Notes: generated by a model from the sequence alone, not told the origin. A DNA stretch of 55,676 bases from JANLYQ01 sp031365725 (GCA_031365725.1 JANLYQ010000079.1:1-55676), one strand, 5' to 3'. Positions 16,825 to 24,892 are shown, numbered from the stretch's first letter. Made by a program: numbers and translations.

Positions 16825-17904
16825 CTAGGTGGCTCGCTGCTCGTCGGTCATCGGACTATCCGTCGCGACGAAGTCAGGGACGGTCGCGGGCAGCACGAAC
16901 CGGAACCGGGCTCCGCCCCGCGGGGTGGCACCGACCTCGATGTGACCGCCGTGCGCTTCGACGAGGCCTCGGACGATATAGAGCCCCAGTCCGGTGCCGC
17001 CCCGACGACCGGATCGCCAGAACCTCGTGAACACGCGGTCCCGCTGCTCAGCGGCGATGCCTTCGCCCTCATCGGTCACCGTCACCGCCACCCCGTCTTC
17101 GGTCGACTCGATCAGGGTAGTCACCGTGCCCGAGCCGTGCCGGACGGCGTTCTCGAGCAGGTTGGCCAGCACCTGGTCGAGCTTGTCGGCGTCCACCCAC
17201 ATCTCGGGCACGCCGTCGGGCACCTGCACAACGAAGGTCACCGGGTCATGACCGGCAGCGACCATGCCCTCGACGTGGCGCCGCACCACCCGCTCGAGAT
17301 CCACGACCTGACGGCGGACGGTGAGCCGCCCGGAGTCGATGCGGGCGATGTCGAGCAGCTCGGTGATCAGTCGGGTCACCCGATCGGCGTCGGCGTTGAC
17401 GGTCTCGAGCATCAGTCGCTTCTGGTCGTCGCTGAACCGGTCCCACTTGGCGAGCAGGGTGGCTGTGAACCCCTTCACGCTCGTCAGGGGAGAACGCAGC
17501 TCGTGAGCCACCGTGGAGATCAGCTCGGCGCGGCTGAGCTCCTCATGTGCCCGGTGCCGGGTGTCGCGCAGCGCCACGACGACGGAGGTCACGGGGCCGC
17601 CCCGTGCCTCGCGCGCATAGCGCGAGGTGACGAGCAGCTCGCGACCGTCGGGGAGCACGAGGTTGCGCTCGGGGTGGCCGACGACGCTCGGCAGAGTGCT
17701 GTACGGCGAGGCGCAGGACCACCAGGACCGGCCGTCGAGCTGGTTGAGCGGCAGGACCTCGGCCAAGGGACAGCCGAGCGCGGCCACTGCCACGATGCCG
17801 AGAATCCGCTCCGCGACCGGGTTGACCACGACGACCGAGCCGGCAGCGTCCGCGACGACGACGCCGTCCGGATGATCGTCGTACGACGTTGCCGCAGGCG
17901 TCAC
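16825..17904 (-). CDS. Soluble PAS sensor histidine kinase
   Basis: Histidine kinase of 359 aa without membrane segments. It has an N-terminal PAS domain (residues about 8-115), a HisKA dimerisation domain with the phospho-acceptor His134 (STVAHELRSPLTSVKGF), and a HATPase domain with N box (NLLENAVRHG), G1 (DEGEGI), F (FTRFWR) and G2 (GGTGLGLYIV). No response regulator gene adjoins it, so its partner is unknown. It lies between the SpoU methyltransferase gene (9 bp upstream) and pheS (31 bp downstream). GTG at 17904 is the chosen start. The PAS input suggests a cytosolic signal; which one is not visible. Confidence 0.93.
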   Translation of the reverse strand: MTPAATSYDDHPDGVVVADAAGSVVVVNPVAERILGIVAVAALGCPLAEVLPLNQLDGRSWWSCASPYSTLPSVVGHPERNLVLPDGRELLVTSRYAREARGGPVTSVVVALRDTRHRAHEELSRAELISTVAHELRSPLTSVKGFTATLLAKWDRFSDDQKRLMLETVNADADRVTRLITELLDIARIDSGRLTVRRQVVDLERVVRRHVEGMVAAGHDPVTFVVQVPDGVPEMWVDADKLDQVLANLLENAVRHGSGTVTTLIESTEDGVAVTVTDEGEGIAAEQRDRVFTRFWRSGRRGGTGLGLYIVRGLVEAHGGHIEVGATPRGGARFRFVLPATVPDFVATDSPMTDEQRAT

Positions 17905-17913
17905 ACGTCGAGA

Positions 17914-18762
17914 CTAGCGAGCGTCGCCGTCGACCGGATGACGTGCTCGGGAGGGCGAGCGGTGCACTCGGGCCGAGGCGTAGAGACACACTGCCGCCGC
18001 CGTGGCGAGGTTGAGCGACTCGGCGCGGCCGTGGATGGGGACCTTGACGACCTCGTCCACGAGTGCCCGGGTCTCAGCCGGCAGCCCCCAGGCCTCGTTG
18101 CCGAACACCCAGGCCGTCGGTCCGCCCAGCAGCCCCGAGTCGGTCGCCTCGTCCAGGTCGATGCTGGCGTGCCCGTCAGCCGCAAGCAGGCGCAGGCCGG
18201 CCGCGCGGAGAGCAGGAAGGTCGTCGTCGACTCCTCCACCGACCGCGACCGGCAGGTGAAAGTGACTGCCCGCCGCGGCCCGGACCGACTTGCCGTTGTA
18301 GGGGTCGACGCTGTCGCCGGTGAGCAGGACACCGTCGGCGCCCGCGGCGTCGGCCGTGCGGATGACGGTGCCGACGTTGCCCGGATCGCGGGCGTGCGCC
18401 AGCACGGCGAGCAACCGCGGAGTTCCGGTGAGCAGGTCGTCGACCTGCGTGCCGGGCAGACGGCAGACAGCGACGATGCCCTGCGGGGTGACCGTCTGGC
18501 TCAGCGCTGACATCACCTCTGCGTTGACCGGCACGGCCTCGACGCCCAGCGCCGCGGCGATCGCCACCAGGTCGGCGTGCCGGCTCGCCGCCTCGCGGGT
18601 GACGAAGAGCTCGAGCACGGCACCGGAACGGGCGATCGCCTCACGCACCGCCTGCGGGCCCTCGGCCAGGAAGCGGCGGTCCCGCAACCGGAAGGCCCGT
18701 TTGGTCAGGCGCTGGGCGGCCTTGACGCGGGGCGACCGGGCGGTCAGCTCGACCGCCGTCAC
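17914..18762 (-). CDS. SpoU/TrmH-family RNA 2'-O-methyltransferase
   Basis: SAM-dependent 2'-O-ribose methyltransferase of rRNA or tRNA with a trefoil-knot (SPOUT) fold, 282 aa. The N-terminal substrate-binding domain (residues 1-85) is followed by the three SpoU motifs: HARDPGNVGTVIRTADAAG, AWVFGNEAWGLP and VPIHGRAESLNLATAAAVCLY. GTG at 18762 (or the adjacent GTG at 18765) starts the family-like segment; upstream residues are arginine-rich noise. The gene follows the infC-rpmI-rplT operon behind a terminator hairpin, a common actinobacterial arrangement. The exact target nucleotide cannot be told. Confidence 0.93.
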   Translation of the reverse strand: MTAVELTARSPRVKAAQRLTKRAFRLRDRRFLAEGPQAVREAIARSGAVLELFVTREAASRHADLVAIAAALGVEAVPVNAEVMSALSQTVTPQGIVAVCRLPGTQVDDLLTGTPRLLAVLAHARDPGNVGTVIRTADAAGADGVLLTGDSVDPYNGKSVRAAAGSHFHLPVAVGGGVDDDLPALRAAGLRLLAADGHASIDLDEATDSGLLGGPTAWVFGNEAWGLPAETRALVDEVVKVPIHGRAESLNLATAAAVCLYASARVHRSPSRARHPVDGDAR

Positions 18763-18806
18763 CACGGGCCAGCGCCGGCCGCAGCACGGCGGTCGAACAC
18801 GCCGAC

Positions 18807-18834
18807 GCCCAGGTGCCTTGAGGGCGACCTGGGC
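18807..18834 (-). terminator. Hairpin after rplT
   Basis: Perfect 8-bp inverted repeat GCCCAGGT (18807-18814) and ACCTGGGC (18827-18834) with a 12-nt loop that can extend the stem by two GC pairs. It lies 29 bp past the rplT stop and has no U-tract, as is common in actinobacteria. It probably ends or weakens infC-operon transcription before the methyltransferase gene. Confidence 0.55.
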
Positions 18835-18862
18835 ATCAGGAGCGTGCGGTGGGTCAGGACGG

Positions 18863-19234
18863 TCAGGCCGCCGGCTGCACAGGCACGTGGGCCTTGGCGA
18901 GCTCGACGAGCACCGCGAACGCTGGTGCGTCGTTGACGGCAAGATCGGCGAGGACCTTGCGGTCGACCTCGATCTCGGCCGCCTTCAGACCCTGGATGAA
19001 CCGGTTGTAGGTCATGCCGTTGAGCCGGGCAGCAGCGTTGATCCGCTGGATCCACAACTGCCGGAAGTCGCCCTTGCGCTTCTTGCGGTCCCGGTAGTTG
19101 TAGACCATGGAGTGCGTGACCTGCTCCTTGGCCTTGCGGTACAGCCTCGACCGCTGGCCGCGGTAGCCGCTGGCCCGCTCGAGGACGACCCGGCGCTTCT
19201 TGTGGGCGTTTACTGCCCGCTTGACGCGTGCCAC
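18863..19234 (-). CDS. rplT: Ribosomal protein L20
   Basis: 50S assembly protein that binds 23S rRNA; in several bacteria it also represses its own operon. The sequence starts MARVKRAVNAHKKRR and contains the family core GYRGQRSRLYRKAKEQV and DRKKRKGDFRQLWIQRINAAAR, and is 123 aa long. Third gene of infC-rpmI-rplT, 52 bp after rpmI. A hairpin beyond its stop suggests the operon ends here. The C-terminal tail (VPVQPAA) is a few residues longer than in E. coli, as in other actinobacteria. Confidence 0.99.
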   Translation of the reverse strand: MARVKRAVNAHKKRRVVLERASGYRGQRSRLYRKAKEQVTHSMVYNYRDRKKRKGDFRQLWIQRINAAARLNGMTYNRFIQGLKAAEIEVDRKVLADLAVNDAPAFAVLVELAKAHVPVQPAA

Positions 19235-19286
19235 TGTTGTTCTCCTTGAAGTGTTCCGGGCGCGTGTGCCCGGGATGGGGCGAGGG

Positions 19287-19481
19287 CTACTTGCCGAGCA
19301 GACGCTTGATCTTGGACACGTCCGCCGGCGAGGTCACGACGTCGGCAGCGAGCCGACGGGTGCGGCTCGAGGCCTTGCCCTCGAGCAGGTGTCGACGGTT
19401 GGCCTGCTCGCGCATGACCTTGCCGGCGCCGGACAGCCGGAACCGCTTCTTGGTGCCGCTGTGCGTCTTCATCTTCGGCAT
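19287..19481 (-). CDS. rpmI: Ribosomal protein L35
   Basis: Small basic 50S protein, 64 aa. The family N terminus MPKMKTHSGTKKRFRLSG and the RHLLEG and RLAADVVTSPADVSKIKRLL segments are clear. Middle gene of the infC-rpmI-rplT operon, 92 bp after infC and 52 bp before rplT. Nothing unusual. Confidence 0.98.
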   Translation of the reverse strand: MPKMKTHSGTKKRFRLSGAGKVMREQANRRHLLEGKASSRTRRLAADVVTSPADVSKIKRLLGK

Positions 19482-19573
19482 CTCGGGACGATCTCCTCGG
19501 TGTGCTCGCGCCAGGCGCGAGTCGTGCGGGTCACTGGCGGTAGAACGGTGGAACGGTGGCGGGGATTGGTGGC

Positions 19574-20362
19574 TCAGGCGTGCTGCTCGGCCTGGACCTC
19601 AGCGGGCTTGACCGGCTTGGCGGGTTTGGCCGGTGTCACTGGCTTGGCCGCTTCGGTGGGCGTGACGTCCTCGGGTACGACGTCCTCGGGTACGACGGCC
19701 TCGGGTACGACGTTGTCGGTGCTGACGCTGCTGTCCGTGCTCTCGGTGGTGTCGAGGTCGTCGGTGGCATCCAGGTCCTCGACGTCGTCGAGGTCGTCGG
19801 CGTCCCGGCCACGAGCCTTGTCGGCGGCGCGCTCGGCGCGGGCGTCGGCCTTCTTCTTCGTCGGACCCAGCACCATGATCATGTTGCGGCCGTCCTGCTT
19901 CGGCGAGGACTCGACGAAGCCGAGCTCCTGCACGTCAGCCGCGAGGCGCTGCAGCAGGCGGAACCCGAGCTCCGGGCGGGACTGCTCACGACCACGGAAC
20001 ATGATCGTGATCTTGACCTTGTCCCCCTGCTTGAGGAAGCGGACCACGTGACCCTTCTTGGTCTCGTAGTCGTGCGGGTCGATCTTCGGTCGGAGCTTCA
20101 TCTCCTTGATGACCGTGTTGACCTGGTTCTTCCTCGACTCACGTGCCTTCTGCGCGGTCTCGTACTTGAACTTGCCGTAGTCCATGAGCTTGCACACGGG
20201 CGGACGGGCCATCGGCGCGACCTCGACCAGGTCGAGATCTGCCTCTTGGGCCAGCCGGAGCGCGTCGCCGATGGCGACGATGCCGACCTGCTCCCCGTTG
20301 GGGCCGACGAGGCGGACCTCGTTGACGCGGATCCGCTCGTTGATCCTGGGCTCAGTGCTGAT
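19574..20362 (-). CDS. infC: Translation initiation factor IF-3 with ATC start and long tail
   Basis: IF-3 binds the 30S subunit and enforces start-codon fidelity. The family N terminus (STEPRINERIRVNEVRLVGP) begins immediately after an ATC codon at 20362, which stands 4 nt after a perfect AGGAGG (20367-20372). I take ATC as the start: infC is the classic gene with a rare AUU/AUC start that it autoregulates. The only usual alternative, GTG at 20398, would bury the Shine-Dalgarno in the coding region. Both IF-3 domains are present (KLMDYGKFKYE; PKQDGRNMIMVL). After residue about 180 comes an acidic then Lys/Pro-rich tail of some 80 residues with a 15-bp tandem repeat. Confidence 0.96.
   Translation of the reverse strand: MSTEPRINERIRVNEVRLVGPNGEQVGIVAIGDALRLAQEADLDLVEVAPMARPPVCKLMDYGKFKYETAQKARESRKNQVNTVIKEMKLRPKIDPHDYETKKGHVVRFLKQGDKVKITIMFRGREQSRPELGFRLLQRLAADVQELGFVESSPKQDGRNMIMVLGPTKKKADARAERAADKARGRDADDLDDVEDLDATDDLDTTESTDSSVSTDNVVPEAVVPEDVVPEDVTPTEAAKPVTPAKPAKPVKPAEVQAEQHA
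19664..19708. repeat. 15-bp tandem repeat in the infC 3' end
   Basis: Plus strand unit GACGTCCTCGGGTAC occurs at 19664 and 19679 (identical) and 19694 (one change, GACGGCC). On the coding strand it encodes Val-Pro-Glu-(Asp/Ala)-Val pentapeptides in the disordered IF-3 tail. The repeat keeps frame. It likely arose by slippage. Confidence 0.85.
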
Positions 20363-20399
20363 GGGGCCTCCTCGACGCGGTCTGGCGACTCCGGGCACG

Positions 20400-20434
20400 A
20401 AAAAGGCTTCCGCGCCAGAAGCTCACGGAAGCCC
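20400..20434 (-). terminator. Leader attenuator-like terminator upstream of infC
   Basis: On the minus strand GGCTTCCG (20434-20427) pairs with CGGAAGCC (20413-20406) across a 13-nt loop, followed directly by six T residues (20405-20400). This is a canonical intrinsic terminator, unusual in this GC-rich window. It lies 38 bp upstream of the infC ATC rather than at the end of a gene. Position and form suggest transcription attenuation of infC-rpmI-rplT; it could instead simply terminate the upstream SseB-like gene. Confidence 0.7.
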
Positions 20435-20645
20435 TCGCCACACCCAGTCGACACGCCACGCCCGGGGTTCGGGCACCACGTACCGCACCGCTCGACCGGG
20501 TGGCCGAGCGACCTGACCGGGACCCGACGACCCGTGCCGCTCGAGGTGCCGGGCGGCGGTGCTGTCGGGTCGATGCGGGTGGGAGTTGGCCTCCGCTTGC
20601 ACACTGCGGCGCCGTACGGCGTCGCAATGGGTCCCCCTCAGGCTA

Positions 20646-21371
20646 TCAGCAGCGGAGACTGACCTGCACGCCGCGGACTCCGGCCCGCACGGCCGGCAGC
20701 CCGGCGACGGCCGCGGCAAGCCGCCGGGTCATGGCTGCCAGGTCCTCGTCACCGGGTCCGGGCGGGTCCACGGTCACCACGAGGGCGGCATCAGCGCCCG
20801 CGGCCGCGGTGAAGGCCGCCGTACGGGCACGTGGCTCGGCGTCCAGCAACCCGGCCACCTGCGCCGCAAGGTCGGGATCCGCCCAGGCCACCAGCACTGC
20901 CCGGCCCTCGACGAGCGCCCTCAGCTCCGGCTTCTCGAGCACCGCGGTGCGGGCCCCGGCGACGTCCAGGACGAGCGCGTCGGCGTGCTCCGCCAGTGCC
21001 ACCTCCGCGGCCCGCGGACCGAGCACCGGCACGGGCCGGGCTGTCGAGTCCCAAGCGGCCAGTGCGGCGAGGTCGGTGAAAGCCATCAGCGCCCGGGTCC
21101 CCGTCTCGTCCAGCAGCAGCGGCACCGACACCTCGGCTGTGCTCTCGTGCCGGAGGCCAGCGGGAGTCGTCCCCCACTCGGTGGCACGGGCGACGACCGG
21201 GACCAACAGCCGGGCCCGGTGCAGCGCTGCCAAGACTCGTGGGCGGCGACAAGGGTCGGAGTCGGCCAGCGCCAGCGCCGCGACGAGGAGGGGGTCGGCC
21301 GCGCCGTCATCGCCGGCGAAGCCGACGTGCGGCAGCGATCGACCGCCGACCGACTCGGGACTCCCGTGCAC
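20646..21371 (-). CDS. SseB-like protein
   Basis: A 241-aa protein resembling the SseB N-terminal family found upstream of infC in many actinobacteria; molecular function is not established. Visible family-like features are ALHRARLLVPVVA, the middle STAEVSVPLLLDETGTRALMAFTDLAALAAW (two repeats of the alpha/beta unit), and a C-terminal half rich in Ala/Val that probably forms a second domain. No signal peptide or membrane segment. Its stop is about 210 bp before the infC attenuator. It is divergent from the decarboxylase gene, 116 bp away. Start ATG 21371 gives a protein of typical size. Confidence 0.75.
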   Translation of the reverse strand: MHGSPESVGGRSLPHVGFAGDDGAADPLLVAALALADSDPCRRPRVLAALHRARLLVPVVARATEWGTTPAGLRHESTAEVSVPLLLDETGTRALMAFTDLAALAAWDSTARPVPVLGPRAAEVALAEHADALVLDVAGARTAVLEKPELRALVEGRAVLVAWADPDLAAQVAGLLDAEPRARTAAFTAAAGADAALVVTVDPPGPGDEDLAAMTRRLAAAVAGLPAVRAGVRGVQVSLRC

Positions 21372-21487
21372 CGGTGCACGCTAGCCCGCGCCACCGGCAC
21401 CACTGACAGCACGGTCGTTCCCGGCGCATACTGCGCGAGAGCGGCCGCTGACGGCAGGACGGCCACCCGACGCAGACGGGGGGCGTC

Positions 21488-23428
21488 ATGACCAGCGACG
21501 AGCAGGGCGCAGGAATCAGTGGGCGGGACCCGCTCACCCTCTCCCCCGAGGAGATGCGGCGCACGGGATACGCCACCGTGGACGCGCTCGTCGACCTGCT
21601 CACCGCTCCGCAGCGGACCGTCATCAGGCAGAGTTCACCGGCGCAGATGCGCGACCGTCTGTCCGGGCCCGCGCCCGAGGCCGGCAGGGGCTACGACGAG
21701 GTGCTGCGCACGCTCATGTCCGACGTCCTTCCCTTTCGCAGCACACTGCACCACCCGGGCTACTTCGCCTACATCCCGGGCAGCCCGACCTGGCCGGGTG
21801 CACTCGGGGACCTGGTGACGGCCGCGACCAACCTCGACGTCGGGAACTGGATGGAGTCGGCCGGACCCAGCCAGGTCGAGCTCGAGGTGCTCGGCTGGAT
21901 GCGGGAGTGGGTGGGCTTCCCAGCCGACGCCGGTGGCGTGCTCGTCTCCGGGGGCTCGGCAGCCAACCTCACCGCACTGGCCGCCGCCCGCGAGCTGCGG
22001 CTGGGTGCGATGACGCACGACGCCGTGGCCTACTGCTCGGACCAGTCCCACTCGTCGGTCGCTCGGGCAGCGCGAACGCTCGGCTTCCGCCCGGACCAGC
22101 TGCGGGTCCTGCCTACTGACGACCACTACCGGCTGCGGGTGGACGCCCTCGAGGCCGCGATCGACGCCGACGTCGCGGCCGGGCGACAGCCCCTTGTGGT
22201 GTCGGCCAATGCCGGTGCCACCAACACCGGTGCGATCGACCCCCTGCCGGAGCTGGCCGAGCTCTGTCGCGTCCGTGGCGTGTGGCTGCACGTGGACGCG
22301 GCGTACGGCGGGTTCGCGGCGTTGACCGATCGCGGACGCGACGCGCTACGCGGGCTGGAGCTCGCTGACTCGGTCACCCTGGACCCGCACAAGTGGTTCT
22401 ACCAACCGATCGAGTGCGGGGCGCTGCTGCTGCGCGACCCGCGCGGGCTGGAACGGGCCTTCTCCGTCACCCCCGACTACCTCGCGGACACCGAGGCAGG
22501 AGACACCGAGGTGAACTTTGCTGCCCGGGGGCTGCAGCTGACGCGGTGCGGCCGCGCCCTGAAGATCTGGATGTCGGTGCAGACCCTTGGTCTACGAGCG
22601 TTCCGCGACAGCATCGACCGGTGCCTCGACCTGGCCCAGCTCGCTGAAGCGCTGATCCGCGCTGAGCCCGCCTTCGAGCTGATGATGCCGGCCACTCTGG
22701 GCATCGTGTGCCTGCGCCGTCGCTACGAGGGCGCCGACGAGGCCGTGACGGCCGAGCGCAACGCTGCGCTGATCGCCTCTCTCGCTGCCTCGGGAGTGGG
22801 CATGGTCTCCTCGACGCGTCTGCACGGCCGGTTCGCGGTGCGGATGTGCGTGCTCAACCACGGCAGCACCGAGGACGACGTCCGTGCAGTCCTCGCCCAC
22901 CTCGCTCACGACGCGCACGACACTCGCGATCCTCACGACGACCGCCCGGCCATGACCGGGGTGCCGCTGCGAATGCTGGACCCGGAGCGGCTGCCGACGG
23001 CTCCGCCGTCGTCGGTCGAGGTCCCAGCTGAGGACCTCAAGGGCCACCCTGCCGTGGTGACGCTCTCGCGGGAGGGGATGCATCGGGTCGCCGCGGCAGG
23101 CCGGCTCCGGCAGGTTCCTGCCGGCGAGATCGTAGTCCGGCGCTGGGGCTCGGACCGCGACTTCTACCTGGTGCTCTCCGGGCGGCTCGACGTGGACGTC
23201 GACGGCTCGCTGGCTCCCGCGTTGGGTTCAGGTGACTTCTTCGGCGAGCTCGCGGCCCGGGACTGGGGGTCGGGCTTCGGCTATCCACGGCTAGCCACGG
23301 TGACGGCGAAGGACGACAGCGTGCTCTGGCAGCTGCCGCCGGAGGTGTTCGTCGAGCTGCGCGCCGCTGAGCCCGGCTTCGCCGCGCTGGTAGACGCCGC
23401 CGTGCGGGACCGGCTCACCAGAAGCTAG
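21488..23428 (+). CDS. PLP-dependent decarboxylase fused to a cyclic-nucleotide-binding-like domain
   Basis: Residues about 15-490 form a group II (DDC/AADC) pyridoxal-dependent decarboxylase. Conserved are HHPGYFAYIPGSP, SGGSAANLTALAAAR, HVDAAYGG (His268, Asp270) and the Schiff-base lysine Lys302 in LDPHKWFY. These enzymes decarboxylate aromatic amino acids or related acids; the substrate is unknown. Residues about 517-646 form a separate CNB/CRP-like beta-barrel: AGEIVVRRWGSDRDFYLVLSGRLDV, then GDFFGELA and PRLATV, which resemble a phosphate-binding cassette with a short insert. The 646-aa fusion exceeds the usual 470-500 aa. GGGGGG precedes ATG 21488. Its stop overlaps that of the convergent flavodoxin gene. 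Confidence 0.9.
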   Translation: MTSDEQGAGISGRDPLTLSPEEMRRTGYATVDALVDLLTAPQRTVIRQSSPAQMRDRLSGPAPEAGRGYDEVLRTLMSDVLPFRSTLHHPGYFAYIPGSPTWPGALGDLVTAATNLDVGNWMESAGPSQVELEVLGWMREWVGFPADAGGVLVSGGSAANLTALAAARELRLGAMTHDAVAYCSDQSHSSVARAARTLGFRPDQLRVLPTDDHYRLRVDALEAAIDADVAAGRQPLVVSANAGATNTGAIDPLPELAELCRVRGVWLHVDAAYGGFAALTDRGRDALRGLELADSVTLDPHKWFYQPIECGALLLRDPRGLERAFSVTPDYLADTEAGDTEVNFAARGLQLTRCGRALKIWMSVQTLGLRAFRDSIDRCLDLAQLAEALIRAEPAFELMMPATLGIVCLRRRYEGADEAVTAERNAALIASLAASGVGMVSSTRLHGRFAVRMCVLNHGSTEDDVRAVLAHLAHDAHDTRDPHDDRPAMTGVPLRMLDPERLPTAPPSSVEVPAEDLKGHPAVVTLSREGMHRVAAAGRLRQVPAGEIVVRRWGSDRDFYLVLSGRLDVDVDGSLAPALGSGDFFGELAARDWGSGFGYPRLATVTAKDDSVLWQLPPEVFVELRAAEPGFAALVDAAVRDRLTRS

Positions 23429-23940
23429 ACGGCGGCCACGCGTCGGCTCGCCTCGAGAGCGAGCTGGGCTCCCCACGACGTGGCTCGCGCGAGCTCCCCC
23501 GGCAGGAGCGGCCCGGCGGTGTCAGTGACGTAGAAACTGTTCTGGCCGGCCGGCGCGTAACCGTGCGCGCGAGCCAGCTTGGCGGATTTGGTCGCGGCCG
23601 ATCCAGGCAGGCGACGCGTCTTGTAGACCCGGGTGTCGAAGGCAGCCACGAGCTCGGAGTGCGGGCCGCTCTCCAGGTGTCCGAGCCAGTCCCGTAGACC
23701 TATGTCCTTGTTTCCGCGCGTCGCCCCCTGCTCCAGGGCACTCGCCCGGGTAGAGGTCCGACTCAAGGAGAACGCGTGCGTCGGGCCGCCAACGACGATC
23801 AGGTCGACGGACCCGATCACCGGCGCTTGGGACACCTCGCGCACGACGACCTCGAACTGGACTGCCAGACCTTCGGCGATGGCCCGGGCAACCGCCTCGG
23901 TGTTGCCGAACATCGATTCGTAGATCACGAGTGCCTTCAT
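23425..23940 (-). CDS. Flavodoxin-like protein
   Basis: FMN-binding electron-transfer fold of 171 aa. The N-terminal loop MKALVIYESMFGNTEAVARAIAEGL is the FMN phosphate-binding site of flavodoxins, and VDLIVVGGPTHAFSLSR the second FMN loop. Redox partners are not visible. It lies 10 bp downstream of a membrane-protein gene, so both are probably cotranscribed. It ends tail-to-tail with the decarboxylase gene, their stop codons sharing CTAG at 23425-23428. Confidence 0.88.
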   Translation of the reverse strand: MKALVIYESMFGNTEAVARAIAEGLAVQFEVVVREVSQAPVIGSVDLIVVGGPTHAFSLSRTSTRASALEQGATRGNKDIGLRDWLGHLESGPHSELVAAFDTRVYKTRRLPGSAATKSAKLARAHGYAPAGQNSFYVTDTAGPLLPGELARATSWGAQLALEASRRVAAV

Positions 23941-23950
23941 CGCTGTCTCC

Positions 23951-24892
23951 TCATGGGTTGTTTCCCCGACTCGCTGACTGCAGGTCAGGCGTCAACAGCC
24001 GCGGCGTCGCGACAGCGTCGAGGTGTCGGCAGAACACCACCAACACGAGACCGGTCACGAGGGCTACGCCCGCGAACGCCGGCACCATCGACATGGACGC
24101 CGAGCTCGAGAGCGGTGCGGCCCGCGACCCGAACCACTGGTCGGTGGCGATGCTGACGCTCTCCAGGACGAACATCGCCAACATTGCGCCGGTGACGAGA
24201 ATCCCCCACGCCTCGCGACGCCAGGCAGCAACAGCAGCAACCGTCAGCAGCGGAAGCCAGACAGCCAGGTCTTGAACGAACACCGGGTTGGTCAGCAGAC
24301 CGGTGTCGCCGAGGACGGTGGTGGGGTCACTGCTACCGACTGTCGGGAGGATCTTCGCCAGCCAGGCTGAGGCGTTGAGCATCGCGACCACCAGCGCGAA
24401 CCCAGCCACGGAACGCACCGGAAACGCCTGCATCAACCGCGCGGCAAAACCGGGCAGATCGGTGGCCCGGAGCACAAGGACAATGGTCCAGACCGCAAGC
24501 CCGAGGTAGGCCACATAGAGCAGGAAGAGGCTGTTGAGCGGCGTCGCGAAGCAGAACATCACCGCCTGGTAGAGCAGATAGCCCAGAGCGCCCAGCCACA
24601 CCACGAGACCACGGCTCGAGCCGCGTCTCGTTCGTGCCATCGCGATCGCGAGCACGGGCAGACCAGCCACCAGGATCACGAGCGCCGTGCCCCGCAAGGA
24701 GCCGACCGTGATGGGCGAGCCGGCGAGCAGGTCCGGGAAGAACAGGCTGAGTCCGCCGGAGGCAGCTGCTGCCAGGCCCAGTGCCGCGGACATGAGATAC
24801 GGCACTGAACCGACGATCAGCGCCCGCCGTGCCGGGATGCGGTCAACGAGGCCGCCCGGGTGACCGGGACGCACGAACTCGGTTGTCGACAT
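23951..24892 (-). CDS. Polytopic membrane protein of unknown function
   Basis: Integral membrane protein, 313 aa, with about eight hydrophobic segments (for example LIVGSVPYLMSAALGLAAAA, FLLYVAYLGLAVWTIVLVL, FALVVAMLNASAWL, VPAFAGVALVTGLVLVVF). I do not recognise the family. The start at ATG 24892 follows GGGGTGAG; an upstream GTG at 25000 would add 36 hydrophilic residues. The flavodoxin gene follows 10 bp downstream, suggesting a shared role in membrane redox or transport. The second hydrophilic loop near residues 185-220 is the only sizeable one. Confidence 0.75.
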   Translation of the reverse strand: MSTTEFVRPGHPGGLVDRIPARRALIVGSVPYLMSAALGLAAAASGGLSLFFPDLLAGSPITVGSLRGTALVILVAGLPVLAIAMARTRRGSSRGLVVWLGALGYLLYQAVMFCFATPLNSLFLLYVAYLGLAVWTIVLVLRATDLPGFAARLMQAFPVRSVAGFALVVAMLNASAWLAKILPTVGSSDPTTVLGDTGLLTNPVFVQDLAVWLPLLTVAAVAAWRREAWGILVTGAMLAMFVLESVSIATDQWFGSRAAPLSSSASMSMVPAFAGVALVTGLVLVVFCRHLDAVATPRLLTPDLQSASRGNNP

